64,000 bases of DNA from Phoronis australis (Eukaryota; Phoronida; Phoronidae). Location: assembly GCA_002633005.1 (NCBI GenBank), contig NMRA01000339.1, forward strand, positions 210,510 through 274,509, in the 5' to 3' direction. Both the position numbers and the translations under genes were made by a program. A model generated the notes under the pieces. That model saw only the letters and a program-made list of their open reading frames with translations, did not search any database and was not told where the DNA came from. Positions 23,812-36,500 of the stretch are shown here, piece after piece. Numbering within the stretch: the first letter of the stretch is position 1; each line of letters begins with the position of its first letter.

Positions 23812-23972
23812 GTGGAATATTCTAGTCGAATCCAGCATATGAGTGATTAATGTAATCTGGAACATTCTAGAGCCTAGTATATGTCTGTAGAATGATTGGG
23901 TAGAGTCCGGAAAGTTCTAGAATGTGCTAGAATTGGTGAAAAGTTTTCGAACAATGCATTAGTCTATAAATA
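23812..23972 (+). promoter_or_regulatory. Heat-shock-type promoter: HSE cluster plus TATA box
   Basis: Heat-shock elements (alternating GAA and TTC every 5 bp) cluster here: GAATATTC at 23815-23822, GAACATTCTAGA at 23860-23871, a full three-unit GAAAGTTCTAGAA at 23910-23922 with another GAA eight bases on, and TTCGAA at 23946-23951. TATAAATA follows at 23965-23972. This is the classic layout of hsp promoters. No heat-shock protein sequence follows in the next 1 kb, so it may instead be the regulatory part of a solo LTR, or a promoter cut off from its gene. Confidence 0.6.
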
Positions 23973-24978
23973 CACAAGTACAGGTTTGTATTAGTGAGTT
24001 AAGCAGTTAAAGAGTTAAAAGTTGAAAGTCAGTTAGTTACAAGAGCGTTACAGTTGAGTTGCTGAAAGTGTCTCAGAAGTTTATCACTGGTCAAGGCTTC
24101 GCAGCACTGGCTGGAGCGTAGAACAGACATTACGTCGGACGTTTTGTTTGAGAAGGCTTGTGAACGTACGGTCTAGATTAATAACAGGATTACCTCGAAC
24201 CAGTCTTCAGTCTATCATTGCATCGGAAGCTATTAGCACCGGTCTGTAAAAACCTGTGCACACCCACTCACGGGGAATAACGGGACACGGCAGTGAAAGT
24301 GATCAAAGCCCTGTTAAATTTCAAAATGGATACCAGCATCTCATAGTTCAACTCGTAGAAAAGTGATAGTAGTGTAAAACATACATGAATCTAATTTGTA
24401 CTAAGTAGTTCGTATATTGTTTTAAAAATAACTGTAAAATAACACAGACACGGTGGGTTACAAAATGTAATTTCAAACCAGGAGTGAATAGGGACTTTCA
24501 TATTGGTGCCCTCAACAGTAATGAGAACACGACATTGACTTGCGATTGACTCAAACTTGGTGGACAGAAATTCATTTGCAATATAGTGGTTCATGAATAT
24601 AAAATGCAGAGGAATAAATTTTAGTGTCAACCTCCTCGATTGTTTATTTAGTTTAAGTTCACTAATTTGCTTTAACCTTCTCAAAGTGTTGGCACGTACG
24701 TTTTATCCGACTATTGTCGCTGCAGTATGATAAACACTTGACTGATTTCTGAAATCCATGGACGTTTTCTGGTGTCCTTTATTAATCAGATCAGCCAAGC
24801 AAAACAACTTTTCAGACAGGTTCAGACAATTGCCCCAAAGTCGTTCATGGTAATTTCCGCTACCGAAAAAGAACCCAAGGCCCACTCCTAGTGGCTTGTG
24901 GCTGTAGGCCATACAGTACATGTTTCAAAACCGCCAACGGCACAAACATAGGGAAATTTCCGGATTGTACTGAAAGCC
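23973..24978. other. Region downstream of the HSE promoter, no coding sequence recognised
   Basis: The first 100 bases contain the repetitive words GAGTTAAGCAGTTAAAGAGTTAAAAG, like a 5' leader or LTR R-U5 segment. No long open frame follows. The only ATG-initiated frame nearby (24326) stops after six codons. Confidence 0.4.
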
Positions 24979-25054
24979 CATCGACCCCCGCACCCCTCGA
25001 CCCCCTTGATCCACCCCCTCGACCCACAACCCCCCGACCCACAACCCATGACCC
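24979..25054. repeat. C-rich minisatellite ending in an assembly gap
   Basis: Imperfect 8-12 base units of the CGACCCMC type (CTCGACCCCC, CTCGACCCAC, CCCGACCCAC) run up to the gap, so the gap probably hides an expanded version of the array. Confidence 0.8.
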
Positions 25055-25856
25055 NNNNNNNNNNNNNNNNNNNNNNNNNNNNNNNNNNNNNNNNNNNNNN
25101 NNNNNNNNNNNNNNNNNNNNNNNNNNNNNNNNNNNNNNNNNNNNNNNNNNNNNNNNNNNNNNNNNNNNNNNNNNNNNNNNNNNNNNNNNNNNNNNNNNNN
25201 NNNNNNNNNNNNNNNNNNNNNNNNNNNNNNNNNNNNNNNNNNNNNNNNNNNNNNNNNNNNNNNNNNNNNNNNNNNNNNNNNNNNNNNNNNNNNNNNNNNN
25301 NNNNNNNNNNNNNNNNNNNNNNNNNNNNNNNNNNNNNNNNNNNNNNNNNNNNNNNNNNNNNNNNNNNNNNNNNNNNNNNNNNNNNNNNNNNNNNNNNNNN
25401 NNNNNNNNNNNNNNNNNNNNNNNNNNNNNNNNNNNNNNNNNNNNNNNNNNNNNNNNNNNNNNNNNNNNNNNNNNNNNNNNNNNNNNNNNNNNNNNNNNNN
25501 NNNNNNNNNNNNNNNNNNNNNNNNNNNNNNNNNNNNNNNNNNNNNNNNNNNNNNNNNNNNNNNNNNNNNNNNNNNNNNNNNNNNNNNNNNNNNNNNNNNN
25601 NNNNNNNNNNNNNNNNNNNNNNNNNNNNNNNNNNNNNNNNNNNNNNNNNNNNNNNNNNNNNNNNNNNNNNNNNNNNNNNNNNNNNNNNNNNNNNNNNNNN
25701 NNNNNNNNNNNNNNNNNNNNNNNNNNNNNNNNNNNNNNNNNNNNNNNNNNNNNNNNNNNNNNNNNNNNNNNNNNNNNNNNNNNNNNNNNNNNNNNNNNNN
25801 NNNNNNNNNNNNNNNNNNNNNNNNNNNNNNNNNNNNNNNNNNNNNNNNNNNNNNNN
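25055..25856. other. Assembly gap (802 N)
   Basis: Undetermined bases. Frames drawn through it are meaningless. Confidence 0.99.
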
Positions 25857-27355
25857 ATTTGGCAATAAAGTGCTCTCTGCTTCTCATGATCAAGTAGTCG
25901 AGGGATTGATGATGAAAGCCGCGCGAAATTAAACTTTCGGATTTAGCTCGCGAGCGTCCTTCAAAAACCCGGATGTGCGAAGACCGTCTGCCATGACATC
26001 ACGGAATCAGGTCCTTGAATTTGTGATTTTGGCATTCTTTTGTCATTTTTGTCGCCAAATCACCACTCGACGGCAATTTGAAGAGATCGAATGAAACAAA
26101 GTATTCTAAGAGTTGTCCGATGCTAGTTTCGTGGAGTTCCATGCACATTTGAGTAGAATATTCTGAGCAAACAGATTTCGAGTGTCCAACCTTTATGTTT
26201 TCTTATATATACATGTATATATTATTGAGTGACGTCATTTGCGATAAACCCAAGCGCCTGTGGTTTTTCCCAACAGCATGACATCATGAATGAACAATTG
26301 CCGCCGCAACTGAGAAAAAGCTTTATTGGTGGGAAATACATGTAATTATTGATGAGGGTTTGTCCGTTCGTTTTTAAGAGAAAGGAACTCGAGTTCGTGA
26401 ATTGCGTTTCACGATAAAAGAGGTACTGCTCATAGAAAAAAGAATTTCGTCCTAGAACCACCGAGTCGACGGGCCGTGGTGAAGAAGGCCTGTGTAGCTC
26501 TCAGTCGGATTTTAATGAACTCGACATCCTTTCAACGTCTCTGAGCTGTCTCGACTTATGTTCACGGTGTTAAATTAAGGATATTCACTCTTTGAAACAG
26601 CTTCTCAATCAAACTGCATGTACTTGAATTTATACGCTTTAGCCGACTGGCTGGACACGTATACCTGATAATGGTCTTTTGCAAGCGACTATTCGTTGTA
26701 TTTGACGTGGGTGTCTAAGGTAGAAATATATGTGCACAAACGTTGAACCCAATAATGAATAGTCAATTTATGCATATGGCAAATAAAGACTTTAGGTCAA
26801 GATAAAGTCATCAGTGCTACGTACATGTACCTACCCGGTACAACCGATAATAATGTGGAGTCGATTCCAGAGGTGCAGTGATTTGATTCACTCATCGCAC
26901 CTTTTCAACCCATTTTAGCATTTGCTACAATTGTACACTGTATATGTACACATGCAACTTGCGTGAAGTGTTTTTTAGCATTTCATTTCTACTTAATTGT
27001 GGTGTGTGAGCATGAAAGTGGTGTCGAAATTTAAGTTTTATTTCAATTGACGCCGCTCATGCACTCGCTAAAAGCCAAGGAAGGAGTTTCATAAACGTGT
27101 GCTGCAGGACGCGCGTTGACATGCAGAGCGTAGTAATGCGTCATAGGCATTAATTGACAACGTCAAATTCATTCGTGATGAGCAAACTGCCTCGTTGCGC
27201 TTCGTGATTCAACAAGAATAAATAGTTCGCGCACGCCCATGATGAAGCAAAAGAAACTGAAGTCTCGAATAAGACACTCCGAGTAATTACACTTCCTGGC
27301 GCAATGACGAAAATAGGATAGTGACAGCAAGGCCAACTCTTTCGTTATTGGAGAC
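25857..27355 (+). other. Upstream region of the receptor gene
   Basis: This 1.5-kb stretch precedes the first exon and should contain the promoter and 5' untranslated region. I could not identify a transcription start or a convincing TATA box. No other gene is visible. TATATATACATGTATATA lies near 26205 and TACGTACATGTACCTAC near 26820. Confidence 0.4.
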
Positions 27356-27506
27356 ATGGATTCCATTTTGTTTCTTGCATTGGCGTCTCAGTTTCTTTTG
27401 GCAACGTTTGCAGTTGCAAAAGAATTGAAGGTACTTATTTTGCTCCCAAGTACTGACGACCCCTTCTGGAAATTTCCTTTCGGCACGGAGATGTCTGGAG
27501 CCGCTG
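27356..27506 (+). CDS. Receptor guanylate cyclase exon 1
   Basis: Encodes residues 1-50 plus one base. Met-Asp is followed by a hydrophobic signal peptide (SILFLALASQFLLATFAVA) and then KVLILLPSTDDPFWKFPF, the first beta strand of the ligand-binding fold, where family members also read LP-x(n)-P-F/Y. Donor CTG|GTAAGT, phase 1. Confidence 0.88.
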
Positions 27507-30500
27507 GTAAGTAGCCATATTTTTCAGTAAATTATCTTTGATAAAACAAAGCCAACAGCCAATGAACTTCATATTTATATTACTAAAATTGTATGTATTT
27601 TCAGTTGACGTAATATGTCAGATCGTTGACCGTCAATTTGCTGACATATGTAAATTTAGTTGCTGCCGGTACATACGGTCTTCGACATTGCTCAAGCGAT
27701 GCTCTTTTATGAACTAAAGTGGGTTTAAATATGACGTCTGTTCAACTATCGCTCTCATTGTCCGTTTGCGATACTACTGTCAGTTTAAAAAGCGTCTGTA
27801 AAAGTGTTTACCACTTACCACAATAAATCATTATTCTTTCTTACCCAGAGGAGAATAGGAGTGAATTGTGGACTTGTGAAGAACTGACAGTTTGTTTTTC
27901 GTCATTTGATTTCATACTCGGTGCTTAACCTGACACGCGTGGTAATAATAATAAGCCGTCCTTCAAAGATCCGAGACCGTCTCCAATTTGACTAGCGGAC
28001 ACATTTTTAAGTTCAAGTTTTGATTCTCGTAGACAACGATCTTTCCCTCCACCATCAAAGCACGATTCTCAAGAGCTGCATAAATTTCTCAACTCAAAAA
28101 TTACACTACCACACCTCTCTGACAGGAGGATTACGTTAACAAGTGGTTCGAGCAATGTATCTCACTTATATATGTGTGAGCAAGAATGAGCTCCCAAAAT
28201 ACATGAAGGAAACACTGCTCGCAAAAAACAAGCTTGTTCGTGAGAAAACAATTAAGCATGGTTTGCGAGTGAGACCCTAAATCACTACTCTGACAGTGAA
28301 TGGCATACTGGTTGAACAAATCTTGTAAAATACTTTTTTCATTGTGTACTGATTCTTCCTAGCATTTTGGAATACGGTTCATTTCAGGTTCTTTCTTTGT
28401 AAAATACCAAGTGCTGTAAAAGAACAATAATGGATCTCTGAACACAGTGATTTTACATGCATCTTGTAAAATAATTGATTATCCAGTAAGCACAGTTGTT
28501 GTTTCTACTAATGTGCGCGCATGTACCCGAAGCCAGTTTCCGATATCGCCGACATGAACTCGTTTAACTTGTCCACAAGGCTGACCATGTTTTATGAACC
28601 AATGCTGTAGTCATTTTATTCGCTTTTGCAATTTTTATTTAGGTCCAGTAGCAAAGGTATAATTAAAGTAATTATCCGCCGTTGATGTCATTTTAGCATC
28701 TAAAATAAAATATATGTACGTGTACTTCAAATTGACGGCCCAATTGTTTCGACGGATGTAACACTTGAAATTCTTACAAAAATTCCCTTTGTGTTCAAAT
28801 TATGCAAGCATTCCGAAGCTTTGCTATTTCTACTCTTTATTTCAAAATGTTGGGTCCCAGAGCGTGCGTCAGTGGTTCGAAGGAAATAATTTTGTGGGAA
28901 CGTTGAACTCTAAAAGTAAAGACATTCATTTTTAGGCGAAGTTTTGAGATTTGGCTGAGAATTCAGCTGTCGATGGAAAAGACGCCAGGTCCGCTCCCCA
29001 AAAGTATAGCTAGTATCTCAAACCTCAAAACAAAACCCCACCCGAACCAGCAGAAACCAAACAGTTGTTCCAAAAATCGTAGCAAACCCTAACACTGCTA
29101 TGCGAGGTGCAGTAGCAGTAGCGCCCCCCCCCCCCCCCCCCCCCCCCCCNCCCCTTGCCTCCCGGTCGGACTCCCTCACTGTAGTCTACTTTTCCACAAA
29201 AACGCCGAGCACAATATGGAACCCTACAGGTAGAGCAAGTTTTGAACGTGGAATTTCACCGTAACGTTATTATGTCATAAGATTTTAACGCTACAGGGAT
29301 ATCAATTAATACTAAAACGAAAACATGCGGGAAAATACGTAGAAACGCCGCTAGAGTTTGACATGTATGCTGTAATGAAATCCCACAGGCTGCACCCCTA
29401 AACGCTATATAGGATCCGTAAAAAATCAAAGAGTCCCGTTGACCAGCCCAGATGAGCATTCTTCAGTAGTCATGACTGTTGTGTAGTAACCTGGATTGGA
29501 GTATAGGTACCGGGTATGTGGATTTTTGGCGAGTGTGTTGAGTTTAAGGGCGCAGGTCTGAGGAACTGTACCGTGGTTGGTGTCTGCTGGTCTAACACTA
29601 GGATTTAGATCTCAGAGCTTAAATTTTGAGGCGCGTCCCGCAAACACTGCTGGTGCTTTGCAGCAAAAATAAGCTGAGTAATCCCCTCTATTTATTGTCA
29701 GCGCTGAGTGTCGAATGCCTTTCAATGCTATTCTCACAGAAATTCAATCGTGTAAATTGTCACTTTGTTAAACACCTCTTGTTTTTATGGTGTGATTGTG
29801 ATCTGAATGGCGCCTACGGCTTCATCCTTATTTTAACTTTTTTACATTTCGATCCACCGATTTACCGCTGAATATGTCACATGATGAAATGTAAGTAATC
29901 CTCATGAAAGTCATTTTCCGATCACCACTCATTTCTCTGCATGATTTGCTTATTGCCACGCGCTCGAACACTGTTAGACACACAGTATTCAATTAAATGC
30001 CGCAATTTGCTTGCAGTCCCACGAGGAGCCCTTCTGCTAAATTGAGAAACAGTTCATCATGTTAAATTGTATGCGGTTACGTACAGCGTGCTAACGATAA
30101 ATAGAATGTCAATCAATCCTGGCAATTAAATGAACTCATCATCAGTGAATAACCATGAAGAAGGCACTACATTGTAAAACTTTGAGTGCGTCGGCAGCAA
30201 ATTTTCGTTCAAGCAAGTGCTATTGAACTCTACCCTGACCTCTGCTAATTGCAGCTTCTTGGGCGTTCTCTCTTGATCTCGGAATGGCACACGCTCCTGT
30301 AGGCACGGAATGCAACAACAGTCTCACGAGAAATATATTGTCACAAAGTACATGTCAACCAAATATGACAGCTAAGATTCAATTTGAATATTTGTATTCC
30401 ATTGCTGAGATGTCAAGTCTCTTTTTATTGAAAAATCAAAGCATTTGCATTGCTAAAACTGTTATCACATGTGCAAGAGTTTGGGGACGAGTAACCACAA

Positions 30501-33500
30501 AGAAGTACAATATTTTTAAGTGAAAATAACTAATGAGCAACGCAAAGCGCTGAAAAACAAGCACTATGCTTAGAGGGGTGTTTATTAGTGTCACGTACTG
30601 TACATGTATTAAAGAAAAGAGGTTTTGTGGGCGGAGCATACAATGTACATGTACACTGTAGGTATACAGGCCCTGGGAAGGCAAAAGTTTTTTTTTAGGG
30701 GGGGGGGGGNGGGGGGGGGGGGGAGGCACAAATCATATCAACTTCGCCGAACTACCCCTTTCCTATCGCGACCACGTCCGTCCCGGCCCCAACCCGGATG
30801 CGGCCACATTTGAACCGAACCCCTCACGTCCGCCATAGGTGTGGGGGTGCAACTGATCATCAAGGATGCAGCCATGAGCGTTTGAGTAACCTTGAACCAA
30901 CATGGTTTCACAGAGAGTTAAAGAATGGGTCTAGGGGCAGCGCACTGACGGGTCGGTGGGAGCTGCCTCAAGTAATATGTAGCTGAGATCCAACAGTGTG
31001 GAAATACGAAATTCGATGAACTAAAGCTAGTCGCTGATCAGCTCACATATAATTCACTTTAGGCGGGCAGCTTAGCTCCTACTGTACCTCGTATCCGTCT
31101 GCACTGGTTCTAAAGTCAAGATTCGTTTTATTATTATCCAGTTTCGGGAAAAGTTCATTTTATTATGGTCATTCTTTGAAGGAATTTTTTTTGTAAAGGT
31201 GAGGTCCCTGGTACAGTGCCTTTGGGGCTGTTTCAAAATCACTTGTTGAAACGCGGCCGGTAGTCCAGTTTCTGGTGGCTGGGGAAAATGATATATAAAT
31301 TGTGTCCCAAAAATATTACACACTACAACACCTGGAGTTCAAATTCAGTTCCCGGGATCACTGAGATTCTGCGCAGGTCTTCTGCATGGTTGCACCTTAA
31401 TTTTAACGTGGATGCGTTAGTCGTGTCTTGCTCCGTCTGTGTAGTATGCACGGGAAATGCAAGCAAACGATTCAGTTTTGAAGAACAAAAATTCATTGCG
31501 CAATACTACTGGAAACTAAAAACCTCAAGGAAGTGCAAAGACAACCTTTCCGTGTTAATGAGCAATGGGTTTAATTTCATTCATTTAAAAGGTTCCTGAA
31601 GTACAATAACATGCATTTTTAATGTAATTTAATTGATGAATAAAGTCTATATAAGAAATCACATGTTTGTTACTCTTTCACGTTTTTGTAAAAAAGCTTT
31701 TTTCCAATGTTAATTCCTATTGGCTAACGCGCATCTGACGTCACTGAGGCTGTACCGTGGGTGAAGGCAATAAGGTAAATCAAGCTTATTATGTACATGT
31801 AGCTCACTGGGTGAATGCCTCTCGGCTACAGAACTGTGCTTAATGTGTGCAATTCGTCTGCGATCTCGGCTGTCAAAAGTTCATAATACAAGTTTACTGC
31901 CGTGTAGCGCTGACTACTAGTGGAACAATGTCGTTCTCGGCACGGGCCAGTAAGCTTCGGAAAGGGCCCCGACTGCGTAGCCTTGCCTTGGTGCAATTTT
32001 TCTCAAGTGATATACAATTCTTAGAAAAAAAGGTAAAAATAGAGCGACAGCTGTCTCCGTTATCCTTTGCCAGAGAGGGGCCTCTGGAAATATTTTTTTG
32101 CATTCGCAAAATTGTCTTTTTGAATTTACAATTTTCTCAATTTTTCGAAATACATGTATAAATGATTTTGTGCATGTTTTCAAGTGCGTTTTGACGACCT
32201 GAAAAACGGAGTCCCCGCTAAACAATATTTTGGCCAGTGCCCTCAAAAGGTAAACCATGCACTGATACTGAGTTGTCATATGAATTTCCTCTTTTATCCG
32301 TATTCGCAGTCTTTTGTTTTCTCGACTGTCCCCGGCCCCACGCCTATGTCGGTTATGACGGTTTAACCCTGGCGCCTGCAAAATTTCGGGGGAAACGTGC
32401 CCCCCCCCGCCCGGCCCCCTCGCTTCCTCCGGTCCTGAGGTAGAATCTGTTTTAAACAAGACAGTAGACAATAGTTTTTTTTGCAAAAGTTCGTGAACAT
32501 ACATTACAGAACTTGGTACATAAAGAGCAATAGAAAAAGAAAACCTTTATTGCCACAAGGAAAAGCCCGTATAGTCGGACTCGTCCTAAAATCAATGTCC
32601 AGCGTACGCTCCTCAACAGAAACATATAAAATATGGAAATCTAACATGGAACTTGGTACATGTAGATTTCCTTGCACGGCCAAATTTGCCACTGGTTGGG
32701 GACACAATGGATGGATCCGTTCAAAACTCGTCAGGCGTGATCATCTCATAAGAATCACATATGTAAACCTTTATGATGAAACTGTAAGCCATGCTTTTGC
32801 GGAAGGAGAGGTACCATAGTTCTACGCCTAAAATCGTACTAGAAATAATGGCCAGTAGGAGGCGCAAAATACCGATAATCGGAAAGTTACGCCGGTGTGT
32901 TTTCGGTAGGTCAAGTATGAGAAATTTTCTTGACATGGAGCAAACCATACACATTAAAAATTGATTTCTATGGAGCGACGGATAGGCGCGTGGAAAACAC
33001 AAAGGGATTCTCTGTGTGTTTCCACGCGTTAATCCGCCACAAGAGAACTAAAACAACGCTCCCCGTCATGCAAGAACAACAGCCATTAAAATTTTGATAC
33101 AAGGCCGACATAACTAAAGTAAGCATTTTATACATGGATCTTAAAGTAATACAATTTGTGGTTTGGCGCCCCCAAACTTCGATTTTGGCGCCAATGTAAC
33201 CTTCTTTCAGGGGGCTAAGTGCCACTGATAGTTCGACGTTTGCGACTACCCACGAGAAACTAGCTTGTCGCATGGAGATCGGTGGATTGGCGTGTCCATC
33301 CCATACGAAAATATTCAATAGGATCCTATAGGAATTTCGATATGAATATCGATTTTCTATAGGATTCATATAGGATCAAGATTTACTATATGAATTCCTA
33401 TAGGAATATTGATTTTCTATAGGATCAAGATTTCCTATAGGAATTCCTATAGGAATACCGATTTCTTACAAGATTCTTATAGGATCAAGATTTCCTATAG

Positions 33501-36500
33501 GACATTTTTCAGAAATCTGATTTCTAAACATTTTAACAAACAAATAGCCTAAGAGTATGTTGTGAGATATCGGTTTGTTTTATCTACTTTCAGTTCTTCT
33601 CAGTCATTAGTTTTGTAAAGTATAATATTCAGGCGAGTCTTAATATGTTAATTGCTTCGTCATTTTGGTATTTCCTATATTAAATCATATACTCGTTGTA
33701 CTTGTTTCATTACCAGAAATAATTTCCTTTAAAAATTAGACTTAATATTATCTATGACCTGCATACACAAAACGTACCGAGAGTGGCGTTGATGAAGTAA
33801 TATCCCACGAGACATTATTCCGCGTATCAACCGAGACTGAATTTTGTATTTATTCCATACGCATCGAATTACTAAGTTTCTTTCATTTTTTCCCCAGATT
33901 TTTCAAATACTTCACTCAGACTGTTCACGTGGCGAATCACAGCCTATATCTATGTACTCGCACGTCAGGTTGCCAGCTTTCGCTAGTAAAAGAAAAAAAA
34001 TTAAATGTAACGATTTATTATTTGAAAATAGATAACAAAGATGAAAGTAACGGTAACTGTGCATGGAACTTGTAACATTGCCTGAAAATAGTCAAATAAC
34101 AACAATATTTCATATTGTAGTTACCGAGGAATCGGCGCCTGAGTTCAGTTGCAGACGACATAATATTAGCAATTGAAAACTGAGACAGAACTGTCATATA
34201 CATGTACCCGGTAATTAACAGTCCTGTTCTGGATGTTACGACTGAGACCTGATTCTATGTTAAATGTTAATCACACTGTTGAAATTCTATTACTTTAAAC
34301 TATTTTCCGAATGTTTGATGATCGAACAAGCTATCGACGTTGAGTCGACATTGACCTGCCTTTTGAACTTTCCATGTCAGAGATCGCTGTTGATGTAGTG
34401 CAGGAGGTGAATACGGAAAACATTATTACACGGCCATTTTTCCCTTGACTGTTTCAACACGTATGGGATAAATACACAAAACGTATCGAGAGTACCGTAC
34501 ATGAAATAATATACCACGAGACAGTATTCCGCGTATCGACCTCGACCGAAATTCTTGAGTTTCTTTTGTTTTGTTTTCTTTCGGCATTTTTGGAAAACTT
34601 CACCCTGACAGTTTACGTGTCGAATCACCGCCTGTTGTGTATGTACGTGCGCGTTGTGTTACTAAATCACTATAGTAACGGTTTATTACTTGAAATTGAT
34701 AAAAAGTGTCAAAACGACAGTTATTGTGCATTGAACTTGTATCATATTTCGAAAATAAATAAATAACAAGGATATTTGTAATATTATAAAATCCTCATCG
34801 GGTAGCTGCACTCATTCATGAATCTTGGACATTGACCGGAGTGCGTAGCCTACACGTCGTCTGTTTTCACAAAGATGTTAAAAGTGCCAGCGTTGATGAC
34901 AGCTCCGGCGAATATGCCTGTTGTAGCGTTGTTGCAGGTACGTTATCGCATTTCTACGGATTCTGTAGCCTTGGTACAAAGCTGTATACTAAATATACGA
35001 CGGTCTGTTCATACAGCTAGCTGGCTGACTACGGATTTTGTAGCATGGATAGGTTCACGTGTTGCGGGGACTGTCGTCGTTGCTGCTCGTGTAATACTGT
35101 CGCCGATAGTATCGGGTGCTGTCATGGCCAGTGACAACAATGCTTGATATTGGCGAGGAATCGGTGCCTGGGTTGCATACGATATAATATATAGAAATTG
35201 AAAACTGAGACAGAACTGTCGTATAGTAACAGTCCTGTTCCAGATGTTACGATTGAGACCTGGTTGCATGTTGAGTGGTATTTACATTGCTACAATTGTA
35301 TTACTTTAAACCATTTTCCGAAAGTTTGATGATCTAACCGGCTAACGACGTCGAGTCGAAATTGACTTACCTTTAGAACCTTCAATGTCAGAGGTCACTG
35401 TTGAAGTAGTGCGGGAGATGAATAAGGAAATATTATTACACGGCCGTATTTCCCTCGACAGATTCAACGCGTACGGGATAAATTGTTTTACGTATTGTGT
35501 AAAAAACACATTTTGGAACGTAAAGCACCTCCAATAAGAAATTATATAGGATCCAGAATGATAGCCTATAGAGTATTCTATAAGATCCTATTGAGTTTCC
35601 TATAACATACTTGTGATTGAGCCTATAGAATCCTGTTGAACTTCCTATACAAACATATTAACCATCCTAAAACATCCTACTGATCTTCTTTTAGAATCCT
35701 ATCGAAAATGCTATAGAATACTCTCAGAATATTTTGAAAGGCTTTCACACCAATTATATACATGTACCAACTCTGCTAATTCTAATGCAAAAAATCTTTA
35801 AAGACGATACTTCATATTGTTTATATTCTTCATTATTCTATGTAAAATGCTTGTATTTAGAAACCTATAGCGACTCCAGTAAGAAATTATAAAACTTCCT
35901 ATAGGATCCTATTGAACATCCTGTAGACTCCTATTGAATGTCCTATATGATCCTATTAGACTTCCTATAGAATCCTATTGAACTTCTTATAGAATCCTAT
36001 TGAAGTTTCTATAGAATCCTATTGAACTTCCTGTAGGATCCTATTGAAATTCCAATCCTATTGAACTTCCTATTGGTTCCTTTTGAAATTCCAATCCAAT
36101 TGTACATCCTATAGGATCCTATTGAACTTCTTGTAAGATCCTACTGAAGTTCCTATAGGATCTTATTGAACGACCTATAGAATCCTATTGACCTTCCTGT
36201 AGGATCCTACTGAGCTTCCTATAGAATGCTGTTCAACTTCCTATAGGATCCTATTAAATTATAGACTCCTATTGAATTGCCTATTGGATTTCTTAAAATT
36301 CTTATAAGAATTCCTATAGGTTTCCTATATAAAATCTTTTAGGAAATCCTATAGGATCCTATTGGATTTCCCTAGGACCCTATTCCTGTTGGATCTATTC
36401 CTATTCGATCCTATAGAACATCCTATGGGAAATCCTATTGGAATGCAATAGGAAACCAATCGGATTTCCTATAGGACCCTATTCCTATTAGATCCTATAG

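Noticed and set aside
24888-25932. Four open frames of over 300 codons across 24.9-25.9 kb
   Set aside because: They consist almost wholly of the undetermined gap bases; only short low-complexity ends are real sequence.
32184-32504. 195-codon minus-strand frame and overlapping plus-strand frames at 31.9-32.5 kb
   Set aside because: Frames on both strands are equally long, the sequence includes a C-rich tract, and no conserved motif is seen.
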